NCBI GenBank assembly: GCA_003142495.1
Contig: PLMM01000424.1
Span: 1-5,125, forward strand
DNA from: Gemmatimonadota bacterium
GTDB taxonomy: Bacteria; Gemmatimonadota; Gemmatimonadetes; Gemmatimonadales; Gemmatimonadaceae
Length of the DNA stretch: 5,125 bases
Direction of reading: 5' to 3'
The stretch's first letter is position 1. Every line of letters starts with the position of its first letter. The position numbers were made by a program, and so were the translations under genes. Positions 1 through 5,125 of the stretch are shown here, piece after piece. The notes under the pieces are model-generated. The model did no database searches. It saw only the letters and a program-made list of their open reading frames with translations, and was not told the DNA's origin.

Positions 1-1011
1 GGGCTTGGAGTGCCAGTCATCTACAGCACGTACATGCAGTACGACGAGCTCGCGCACCACTTCGGGCCGTCGAGCACGGGCGCGCTGAGCGACCTGAAGC
101 GCACGGATGCGCGCATCGCCGAGATCTGGCGCATGATCCAGGACGGCGCGCCGAGGCAATACGATCTCGTGATTCTGTCGGACCACGGAATGACGCCGGC
201 GAAGAGCTATCGCGTGATGTTCAAGGAGTCGCTGGGGACCACGGTGACGCGGATCATGTCGCGCGGCCCGGACAGCGTAGCGACGTCGTCGATGGACGCG
301 GACGTGCTCACGAGCGCGAGCGAGGATAGCGAGTACGCGGACGTGGGGCCGGGGATCGTGGAGAGCGTCGCGCAGATGTCGCGGTACCGGCATCGAAGCT
401 GGCGCAAGGCGCTGGGAACGGTGCGAGACTGGACGCGCAGCAGATACGGGCTGCGCGAGATCATCTTCCCGGAGAAGTACCGCGTGGATACGCACCACGA
501 GGTGGTGGTGACGTACAGCTCGTGTCTCGCGCTCATCTACTTCGACGAGGTGTCGGAGCAGCTCTCGCGCGAAGACATTGTCTCGGTGCCTCGGCGCGCG
601 CATTTGTATCGGGCGCTGCTGGCGCATCCGGGGATTGGGCTCGTGGCAACGCGGAGCGCGGAGGGCGTGGAGCTCGAGAGTCCGCGCGGGCGCGGGGTTA
701 TCGCGCTGGGGAGCGAAGTGGTGCGCGTGCTGAGTGGTGTCGATCCACTCGCGCCGTACGGTACGGCTAACTATGTAGTGCCCGCCGTACGCGACCTAAT
801 ATTGCAGCCGAACTCGGGCGACATCGTGCTCTTCGGCGCTTATGACGGCTACGATATCGTGTCGTTCGACGATCAGGTGGGCGCGCACGGAAGCGCGGGT
901 GGGGATCAGGTATATCCGTTCATCATCACGCCGCCGGATCTGGATTTGAGCGACGAGGTGATCGAGGATGCGCGGGATGTGAATCGGGTGGTGATGAGTA
1001 GATACGCGTAG
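1..1011 (+). CDS. Alkaline phosphatase superfamily protein (type I phosphodiesterase/nucleotide pyrophosphatase-like), 5'-truncated
   Basis: The reading frame is open to the first base, so only the last 336 residues are visible. The GTG at position 10 is an internal Val, not a start. Metal-site motifs of the phosphodiesterase/nucleotide pyrophosphatase family (Pfam Phosphodiest) appear in the right order. YDELAHH (40-60) supplies Asp and, four residues on, His. SDHG (178-189) supplies an Asp-His pair. GAHGSAGG (880-903) near the C-terminus supplies the last His. In this family two metal ions bound by these residues drive hydrolysis of phosphodiester or pyrophosphate bonds. The first metal-binding Asp and the Thr/Ser nucleophile should lie upstream, outside the window. 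No membrane segment is visible in this part, and the substrate cannot be read from the sequence. The gene converges on the DUF4337 gene, with stop codons 9 bases apart and no terminator hairpin between them. The family call is firm; the substrate and cell location are unknown. Confidence 0.88.
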   Translation, partial: GLGVPVIYSTYMQYDELAHHFGPSSTGALSDLKRTDARIAEIWRMIQDGAPRQYDLVILSDHGMTPAKSYRVMFKESLGTTVTRIMSRGPDSVATSSMDADVLTSASEDSEYADVGPGIVESVAQMSRYRHRSWRKALGTVRDWTRSRYGLREIIFPEKYRVDTHHEVVVTYSSCLALIYFDEVSEQLSREDIVSVPRRAHLYRALLAHPGIGLVATRSAEGVELESPRGRGVIALGSEVVRVLSGVDPLAPYGTANYVVPAVRDLILQPNSGDIVLFGAYDGYDIVSFDDQVGAHGSAGGDQVYPFIITPPDLDLSDEVIEDARDVNRVVMSRYA

Positions 1012-1020
1012 GGCGATCTC

Positions 1021-1611
1021 TCAGTGCGCGACGGCTAACACAGCCAGCAAGATCCCCGCCCCGCCCAGCACCAGCGACCCCACCCACACGCTCCTCACCC
1101 GCGTGAGCGCCGCAATCGCCCCGAGCGCAATCGCCACCTGAAAGAGCGCCACCGCCCCAGCGTAGTGATGGTGTCGCTCCAGCAGCTCGTCCGCCTCGGC
1201 CGACTTCGCGTCGCGCTCGCCCTCGAGCTCCTTCGCCTTCTCGCGGATCGTGTCCTGCTGCGCCGTGTAGCGCGCGAACTGACTCGCGATCTCGGCGGGC
1301 GGCGCCTTCCCGGCCGCGGTGTACGACGTCGCGGACGACTGCACGACATCCGCCTTGATCCCCTTCGCCTGATAGTACGCCCACTGGTCCGACGCCTGCG
1401 ACTGTAGCCGCGTCGACTCGGTCTTGAGTACGAGTGCCTCGTTCACCGTTGCGCCTGCCTCGAGCGATGCGATCGCGGCGAGTGCGGCGAGGATCGCCGT
1501 CGTCAGCGCGATCCAGCGGACGAGTCGCATGCCGCCCTTGTCTTCCTTCTCGATCTCCTCGTCGATCGCCTCGCGAAGCTTGTCGGTGTCGATCTCGATT
1601 TCTTCAGGCAT
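1021..1611 (-). CDS. DUF4337 family membrane protein
   Basis: This complete 196-residue protein is a good match in layout and motifs to the DUF4337 family, whose function is unknown. It has an acidic N-terminal tail (residues 1-27), then a first transmembrane helix (about 31-52) followed by the family-typical VNEAL. Next comes SDQWAYYQAKGIK (74-86), the family's best-conserved stretch. A long, charged, Ala/Glu/Lys-rich region (about 106-146) is probably coiled coil, and two more hydrophobic helices follow (about 149-169 and 174-194). The charged middle part is therefore a sizeable soluble loop between helices 1 and 2. The ATG at 1609-1611 was chosen because family members start with a similar acidic MPEE-type tail. 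Its Shine-Dalgarno sequence is poor. An internal Met28 has a better AAGG-like sequence upstream but would remove the tail. The gene is transcribed divergently from the lipoprotein gene and converges on the phosphodiesterase gene. Confidence 0.92.
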   Translation of the reverse strand: MPEEIEIDTDKLREAIDEEIEKEDKGGMRLVRWIALTTAILAALAAIASLEAGATVNEALVLKTESTRLQSQASDQWAYYQAKGIKADVVQSSATSYTAAGKAPPAEIASQFARYTAQQDTIREKAKELEGERDAKSAEADELLERHHHYAGAVALFQVAIALGAIAALTRVRSVWVGSLVLGGAGILLAVLAVAH

Positions 1612-1671
1612 GGCGCGCGACCACTCGCTAGATGGGAGGAAAGTGTGTTGCTGGCACGCGAGCGAAGTCTA

Positions 1672-1693
1672 GGCGTGGCACGGGAACCACGCC
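1672..1693. repeat. Perfect 7-bp inverted repeat, possible operator or hairpin
   Basis: GGCGTGG at 1672-1678 is the exact reverse complement of CCACGCC at 1687-1693, with an 8-base spacer. It lies 61 bases upstream of the DUF4337 start and 155 bases upstream of the lipoprotein start. It could be a dimeric repressor site or a hairpin in the DUF4337 leader. In GC-rich DNA a 7-bp GC-rich inverted repeat can also arise by chance. Confidence 0.4.
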
Positions 1694-1755
1694 CTCGCTT
1701 GCACCAGGTGAATGGAGCAAAAAATTCTTTACAGCTGTCGCCGCGGCCAATCGAC

Positions 1756-1813
1756 GTTACCAACCGCCGTAACATCGCCGCGTCAGGGCGGTAACGCGCG
1801 ACACGCAGGTTAC
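1756..1813. repeat. Cluster of four GTTAC/GTAAC motifs upstream of the lipoprotein gene
   Basis: GTTAC occurs at 1756-1760, its reverse complement GTAAC at 1769-1773 and 1791-1795, and GTTAC again at 1809-1813. Orientation is therefore plus, minus, minus, plus. The first and third copies extend to a longer inverted pair, CGTTACC (1755-1761) and GGTAACG (1790-1796). The start-to-start steps are 13, 22 and 18 bases, so helical phasing is not exact. The cluster ends 34 bases before the lipoprotein start codon, a place where an operator or activator site would fit. The regulatory role is inference from the clustering and position. Confidence 0.4.
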
Positions 1814-1838
1814 ACGGAGATCGTTGTCCACACTCTCC

Positions 1839-1843
1839 GGAGG
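1839..1843 (+). promoter_or_regulatory. Shine-Dalgarno site of the lipoprotein gene
   Basis: GGAGG ends four bases before ATG at 1848-1850 and decides this start over the in-frame TTG at 1824. It sits inside the 8-base palindrome CTCCGGAG (1835-1842). An upstream CGGAGA (1815-1820) could also pair with TCTCCG (1834-1839). Local structure could therefore partly mask the site, but the stems are short. Confidence 0.75.
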
Positions 1844-1847
1844 CCCC

Positions 1848-2564
1848 ATGAACACACTCGACTCGCGCAAGAACCCCACTGCGCGGAGCACGGCCAGTGC
1901 GCTCCGAGCTGCAGCGCTCATTTCCGCTCTCACGCTCCTTGCCTGCTCGCCACGCGCATCCGATTCGAAAGTCGCCGAGGCCGAGAGGCACGGGAGCGAG
2001 AACTCCGAATCGGCCATGGGATCGGGACACCTGCACCTCACCGGCGACTTCACGGCCGACGCGGACTTCGTCGTTGATGGCTGCCAGATCGGCAAACCGG
2101 GCGACGGTTTGCTCGACGGCTACCACATGAATGCCGCGGAGGGCGTCAAAGGGATCATTCTACTTGCCGTTGTGCAGAAGGACTATGCGAAGGACGGAGC
2201 CTACACCGCCGACACCTCGGGCGCTGCCCAGGTGAAGGCAGGAATGAGCACGGGAAGCTTCAGTCCACTCTCGCTCATGCTGACCGGCGAAGACGCCACC
2301 GCGCCACTCGCGTTCATGCTCACCCCTGGAGCCTCACTCGTCATCACGTACTCGGACAATGGAGCGAAGGGAGAGGCAAAGATCGTGGATATGGAGTCGC
2401 AGGTGGGGATGGCGGAAATGATCGCGGCCAGGGATAAAGGGAAACCGCATGGCAAGAAAGTCTCGGGTTCCGTCACGTGGTCCTGCGGCCATGTCGATCG
2501 CCTGAACGGCGAGATGAACAAAGCGGTGGACGGAATGATGAACAAGCTCATGCCGAATCACTGA
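1848..2564 (+). CDS. Predicted lipoprotein of unknown function
   Basis: This 238-residue protein belongs to no family I recognise. Its N-terminus is a lipoprotein signal: a basic n-region of about 20 residues (Arg7, Lys8, Arg13, Arg20), a hydrophobic core (21-32) and the lipobox LLAC ending at Cys33. Ser follows the cysteine, which in proteobacterial rules favours the outer membrane. A polar linker (about 34-60) leads into a globular domain with alternating polar/hydrophobic stretches that look mostly beta. Examples are HLTGDF near 63-68, ASLVITYSD near 162-170 and VSGSVTWSC near 205-213. Only two other cysteines are present, Cys79 (VDGCQIG) and Cys213 (TWSCGH), near the two ends of the domain, so a disulfide is plausible. 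The C-terminus is Met/Asn/Lys-rich (224-238). The gene appears monocistronic, with its own upstream region and a hairpin 36 bases after the stop. The lipoprotein call is strong; the role is unknown. Confidence 0.85.
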   Translation: MNTLDSRKNPTARSTASALRAAALISALTLLACSPRASDSKVAEAERHGSENSESAMGSGHLHLTGDFTADADFVVDGCQIGKPGDGLLDGYHMNAAEGVKGIILLAVVQKDYAKDGAYTADTSGAAQVKAGMSTGSFSPLSLMLTGEDATAPLAFMLTPGASLVITYSDNGAKGEAKIVDMESQVGMAEMIAARDKGKPHGKKVSGSVTWSCGHVDRLNGEMNKAVDGMMNKLMPNH

Positions 2565-2600
2565 CGAGCGCGCGACCTGCAACGCGATCCCGGATGCCAA

Positions 2601-2631
2601 GCGCGACCTCCGCAGTGCGCGGAGGTCGCGC
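2601..2631. terminator. Hairpin between convergent genes, probable bidirectional terminator
   Basis: A perfect 13-bp GC-rich stem pairs 2601-2613 with 2619-2631 around a 5-base loop. It starts 36 bases after the lipoprotein stop and ends 33 bases from the OmpA-family stop, so it is almost centred between the two convergent genes. Neither side has a proper U tract: two Ts on the minus strand, none directly after the stem on the plus strand. It may stop transcription from both sides or protect 3' ends. A second copy of the 9-base sequence GCGCGACCT at 2570-2578 could compete for the right arm. Confidence 0.75.
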
Positions 2632-2664
2632 GACGATCGAGAATTCTTCGCAGCGCTCAGCCGC

Positions 2665-3834
2665 TCACTGTCGACTCAGCTCCACCCGCCGATTCTGCGC
2701 CCGTCCCACCAACGTCGCATTCGTCGCTTTCGGCGACGACGATCCCGACCCCCCCGTGACCAGCCGCGCCGCGCTGATCCCGCGCGCCACGAGCGCCGCT
2801 TTCACCGACGCCGACCTTTTCTGCGACAGCTTCAAGTTCGACGCGTCGCCGCCCACGTTGTCCGTGTGCCCAGTGACCGTGAGCTGCCACGTTGGATCGC
2901 GCTTCATCATCGCGGCAATCGCGTCGAGCGTCGAATCCGACTGCGGTCGGATCTCCGCGCTGTTGTACGCGAAGTAAATGCCGTAGATGTCCACCGGTTT
3001 CCGCGCCGCCAGCGCCGCCTCCATGCTCTTCGCTGTGCTCGCACTCGGCCAATCAATGCGCACCACGGTCATCGAGTCTTCGCCCACACGAAACTGGAGC
3101 AAAATCGGATTCGCGGGATCGTCGAGCACGTACATGTCCGCGTTCCTGTTTCCATCCTCACCGGTCAGCATTCCACGAAAGTGTCGCGCCGGCAACGCAG
3201 TGACGACGTTGTTCACCAGGATCGAAAGCGGCACGACTCCTGGTTCGACGCTCGACATCGTCCCCGATACCGTGAAGCCCGCGCCGCCCATGTCGATCGC
3301 CATCTTTCCGAGCTTGCTCGCGGAGTCGGTGGACACCGCACCGGCGCTCGCCGCAACCATCATTTTTTCGAGCATGCCCGCGGTCGCCGCGTTGACTCCA
3401 CCCGTCCCATCGTCAATGAATGTCATCGTCGTGTGCCCCGTCGTGCGAAGCTCATTCAATCCCGCCGTCGACAGCTGCGACGTGGTAGAGTATGGATAGA
3501 CCTCCTCAGCGTTGATGCCGCTCGAGATGCGCGGCCTGAGCGTGTGCGCACTCTTGAGATCCGTCACAAGCACGGTGCGACTTGCCTGAATCTGCTGAGG
3601 CTCCTCACCCTTCTGCCCCGGCCGCTCGGCAGTGATCACGAACGCCACGCGATCGCTGGCTATCCCCGTCACGCGTCGCACCGACTCGTAATCGCCCGCC
3701 GGCTCGCGTACCGAGCCGACGACCGCGAGCCCGGTCACGAGCGGCACCGTGACGGCCGGCGCCTGCGCAGCTGCCACGGGCGCGAAGCCGCACGCGAGCG
3801 CACAACTCGCAATCATCGAGATGCGCATGTTCAT
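2665..3834 (-). CDS. OmpA-family protein with C-terminal peptidoglycan-binding domain
   Basis: This 389-residue protein is probably exported. Residues 1-25 form a Sec-type signal peptide (basic start, hydrophobic core, cleavage likely near VAAAQA). Residues about 281-389 are an OmpA-like domain. TGHTDN (321-326) and LSQKRSASV (336-344) place Asp325 and Arg340 fifteen residues apart, the spacing of the pair that binds diaminopimelate in OmpA proteins. The domain ends with the typical GRAQNRRVEL. It should bind peptidoglycan non-covalently in the periplasm. Residues about 26-280 match nothing I can name and are not an evident OmpA beta-barrel. They include a Gly/Ala/Ser-rich stretch near 142-192 and a conserved-looking YVLDDPANPILLQF (235-248). 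The start at 3834 is set by AAGGAGG four bases upstream and an ATGA overlap with the preceding gene's stop; an upstream in-frame ATG at 3855 lies before this Shine-Dalgarno site. MRIS at 3828 is an alternative start. Confidence 0.9.
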   Translation of the reverse strand: MNMRISMIASCALACGFAPVAAAQAPAVTVPLVTGLAVVGSVREPAGDYESVRRVTGIASDRVAFVITAERPGQKGEEPQQIQASRTVLVTDLKSAHTLRPRISSGINAEEVYPYSTTSQLSTAGLNELRTTGHTTMTFIDDGTGGVNAATAGMLEKMMVAASAGAVSTDSASKLGKMAIDMGGAGFTVSGTMSSVEPGVVPLSILVNNVVTALPARHFRGMLTGEDGNRNADMYVLDDPANPILLQFRVGEDSMTVVRIDWPSASTAKSMEAALAARKPVDIYGIYFAYNSAEIRPQSDSTLDAIAAMMKRDPTWQLTVTGHTDNVGGDASNLKLSQKRSASVKAALVARGISAARLVTGGSGSSSPKATNATLVGRAQNRRVELSRQ

Positions 3835-3845
3835 GCCCCCTCCTT
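3831..3845 (-). promoter_or_regulatory. ATGA start/stop overlap with internal Shine-Dalgarno site
   Basis: On the minus strand AAGGAGG (3845-3839) lies four bases before ATG (3834-3832). The TGA of the upstream gene (3833-3831) overlaps that ATG. A ribosome finishing the first gene can restart directly on the OmpA-family gene, so translation of the two is probably coupled and no separate promoter is needed between them. Confidence 0.85.
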
Positions 3846-5125
3846 CGGCTTGCATCCCGCCGGCACGTAGTCGGTCTTGTCGATCAATGCCTCCTCCTTT
3901 TCGATCCCACCCTCGCTGTTGATCGGCTTGATCCCGAGTGCGTGCATGAAGATGTTGATCACCTTCACGACGGGCTCCGGCATCTGATAGCCGACGCCGA
4001 AGCGCATTGATGTGTTGAGTGTTCCCGACTGGCAGGGCAATACGCCGGGCATGCTCGAGGTCTTGTTGACACCGATGACGGTGTTGTAGCCGACGTACGG
4101 CCCGGTCACGAATCCGAACGCGCCGATGCCGACGATCACCTTCGCGCCGTACGCGAACACCAAGCCGTTCACGCCGAGCGACATTCCGTTCAGCGTGTTC
4201 GCGAGATTCTGTTTCGTCGTCACGCTCGTGGGACCATCCGCGCGCCAGTCGCCGCCATTTTCCTTGCCTGCCTTGAAGTCACCGCCGAACGTGTATTCGC
4301 CGGTCGCCTCGAGCGTGCCGTTCTGCGCGGTGAAGATCGTCTCGATTCGGAGCGTTTGGCGGAGCACCACCGACAGTGGAAGCGGCGCCCCGATGATCGG
4401 GAACGACGCGTCGATCGGAACGAAGAAGTTCCGCTTGATGTTGCCCGCAATTCCGACCTCCGTGCCCGCGCTGAAGAGCACGCGAAAGCCCGCCGTTCCC
4501 TGCAGCTGCACGAACGCGGTGTAGATCGTGCCGCCTCGTATCTCGAGTGCGAAGTGAACGCTCGGATGATTGAGCTCGACCGCGGCCGTCGCGGTCATCT
4601 TCACACCCTTCGCGTCCGTCTGCAGCGTGATGCCGAGCCCGCCGCAGCACACGGGGATCACGTGGAAGTCGCCCATCAACAGCTCTGTCGGCGTGCCGAA
4701 TCCCGGGATGTCGGGTGCTGCTTGCGCCTGCGGGCGGTACGACGCGAAGAACGACGGCACCTCCGGTTCGGCGAGCCCGGTCGCCTCCGGCTCATCCGTT
4801 GTCGTGGCGCCGGGGAAATCCGCCGCCGTGTATACAACCGCTTGCCCGATATCGATCGGCTGATCGGACTTGATGTTGCAGTCCTTGATGACGTCCGTGA
4901 TCGCGACGGGGCCGAGCGTCACCGCGAGCCCTGTGGGCGTGTGATCGACCTTGAGCACACGCCCCATCACCCGACCCGTCGCGAAGAGGATCTTGTCGAC
5001 CGCGATCTGATCGGCGCCCGGCGCAGTCGCGTCGATCGTCCACGTCATCCCGTTGGTCGCCATCGCGCGCACGGCGTCGGAACCGTGCTCCATGATGATG
5101 ACGTCGGGCTGATACGTGACCTTGT
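3831..5125 (-). CDS. Large beta- and glycine-rich protein of unknown family, 5'-truncated
   Basis: The frame is open to the window edge, with at least 430 residues visible. ATG at 5093 is probably internal, because ten coding-looking codons (KVTYQPDVII) precede it without a stop and it has no Shine-Dalgarno site. I do not recognise the family. Counting from that Met, residues 1-90 form a compact beta-like domain (DKILFATGRVMGRVLKV at 33-49, VTLGPVAITDVI at 58-69). Residues about 91-135 are a Pro/Ala/Glu-rich linker. Residues about 136-390 are rich in beta-strand-like patterns and Gly (VGIGAFGFVTGPYVGY at 321-336). The tail is charged. Cysteines are at 72, 149, 150, 354 and 414; the adjacent pair sits in VCCGG. 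No transmembrane helix is clear, and a signal peptide would lie outside the window. The charged Lys/Glu C-terminus does not end like a classical outer-membrane barrel. Coupling to the OmpA-family gene points to an envelope or periplasmic role, which is inference. Confidence 0.82.
   Translation of the reverse strand, partial: KVTYQPDVIIMEHGSDAVRAMATNGMTWTIDATAPGADQIAVDKILFATGRVMGRVLKVDHTPTGLAVTLGPVAITDVIKDCNIKSDQPIDIGQAVVYTAADFPGATTTDEPEATGLAEPEVPSFFASYRPQAQAAPDIPGFGTPTELLMGDFHVIPVCCGGLGITLQTDAKGVKMTATAAVELNHPSVHFALEIRGGTIYTAFVQLQGTAGFRVLFSAGTEVGIAGNIKRNFFVPIDASFPIIGAPLPLSVVLRQTLRIETIFTAQNGTLEATGEYTFGGDFKAGKENGGDWRADGPTSVTTKQNLANTLNGMSLGVNGLVFAYGAKVIVGIGAFGFVTGPYVGYNTVIGVNKTSSMPGVLPCQSGTLNTSMRFGVGYQMPEPVVKVINIFMHALGIKPINSEGGIEKEEALIDKTDYVPAGCKPKEGA

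Larger units (their letters stand above)
1612..1847. other. Divergent intergenic region between the DUF4337 and lipoprotein genes
   Basis: This is the only intergenic space of any length in the window, and it must carry the promoters of both flanking genes. It holds a perfect 7-bp inverted repeat (1672-1693), an A/T-rich patch (about 1718-1733) in otherwise GC-rich sequence, four GTTAC/GTAAC pentamers (1756-1813) and the lipoprotein Shine-Dalgarno sequence. TTTACA at 1728-1733 resembles a -35 box at five of six positions, and the same A/T-rich patch could act as an UP-type element. No acceptable -10 box sits 16-19 bases downstream, so I do not call a specific promoter. Confidence 0.6.

Noticed and set aside
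10..12. GTG as start codon of the phosphodiesterase-like gene
   Set aside because: The frame is open before it, no Shine-Dalgarno site is possible in the nine bases available, and the family's N-terminal nucleophile half is missing. It is therefore an internal codon of a gene that begins outside the window.
522..770. Plus-strand 82-residue frame inside the phosphodiesterase-like gene
   Set aside because: Its Ala/Arg/Gly-rich composition is what an out-of-frame reading of a GC-rich gene gives. The other frame carries the conserved motifs.
926..1384. Minus-strand 152-residue frame overlapping the DUF4337 gene
   Set aside because: It is low-complexity, Gly/Arg-rich and overlaps a convincing DUF4337 frame on the same strand.
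1666..1671. Minus-strand TAGACT as -10 box of the DUF4337 gene
   Set aside because: It matches at four of six positions only, and no -35-like box lies 16-19 bases upstream.
1728..1757. Sigma-70 type promoter for the lipoprotein gene starting from TTTACA
   Set aside because: The -35-like box is good, but no sequence resembling TATAAT lies at a usual spacing (16-19 bases), so the promoter could not be supported.
2278..3174. Shared peptide MLTGED in the lipoprotein (about 2278-2295) and in the OmpA-family protein (about 3157-3174)
   Set aside because: The six-residue identity is not supported by similarity on either side, so it is most likely coincidence and not evidence of a shared domain.
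3790..3792. Cys15 of the OmpA-family protein as a lipobox cysteine
   Set aside because: The residue at -3 is Ala and the hydrophobic core before it is too short. An ordinary signal peptide ending near AAAQA fits better.
2866..3870. Long plus-strand frame (334 residues) opposite the OmpA-family gene
   Set aside because: It is Arg/His-rich with no domain, and the opposite strand encodes a signal peptide and a clear OmpA domain. The long frame is a by-product of GC-rich codon use.
4126..4524. Plus-strand 132-residue frame opposite the large unknown gene
   Set aside because: It has no Shine-Dalgarno site or recognisable domain, and it is antisense to a longer continuous frame that is coupled to the OmpA-family gene.

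Overview
This is a GC-rich bacterial window with short intergenic gaps. It carries five protein-coding genes, nearly all with envelope or membrane character: a metal-dependent phosphodiesterase/pyrophosphatase-like protein, a DUF4337 membrane protein, a lipoprotein, an OmpA-family protein and a large protein of unknown family. The OmpA-like peptidoglycan-binding domain and the Ser at +2 after the lipoprotein cysteine suggest a diderm (two-membrane) organism. The style of the OmpA and DUF4337 proteins is compatible with a soil or freshwater phylum such as Gemmatimonadota. That placement is an impression from the proteins and cannot be proven from this window. No tRNA, rRNA, CRISPR array, transposase or phage gene was seen.

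Layout. Positions 1-1011 (+) hold the C-terminal part of an alkaline-phosphatase-superfamily phosphodiesterase whose 5' end lies outside the window. It converges, with a 9-base gap, on a complete DUF4337 gene (1021-1611, -). A 236-base divergent intergenic region (1612-1847) separates that gene from a lipoprotein gene (1848-2564, +). This region has a perfect 7-bp inverted repeat, an A/T-rich patch and four copies of GTTAC/GTAAC within 58 bases. A strong 13-bp hairpin without a clear U tract (2601-2631) lies between the lipoprotein gene and the convergent OmpA-family gene (2665-3834, -). The OmpA-family gene is the second gene of a minus-strand operon. Its ATG overlaps the TGA of the preceding gene (3831-5125, -) in an ATGA arrangement, with a strong Shine-Dalgarno sequence inside the upstream gene. 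That upstream gene is open to the right edge of the window, so its N-terminus is missing.

How the genes may work together. The coupled pair (unknown beta-rich, glycine-rich protein plus OmpA-domain protein) is the most interesting unit. The overlap suggests the two products are made in fixed proportion and may act together in the envelope, with the OmpA protein anchoring to peptidoglycan. The lipoprotein is a separate transcription unit with two further cysteines that could form a disulfide. No link between the phosphodiesterase, the DUF4337 protein and the rest is visible beyond proximity.
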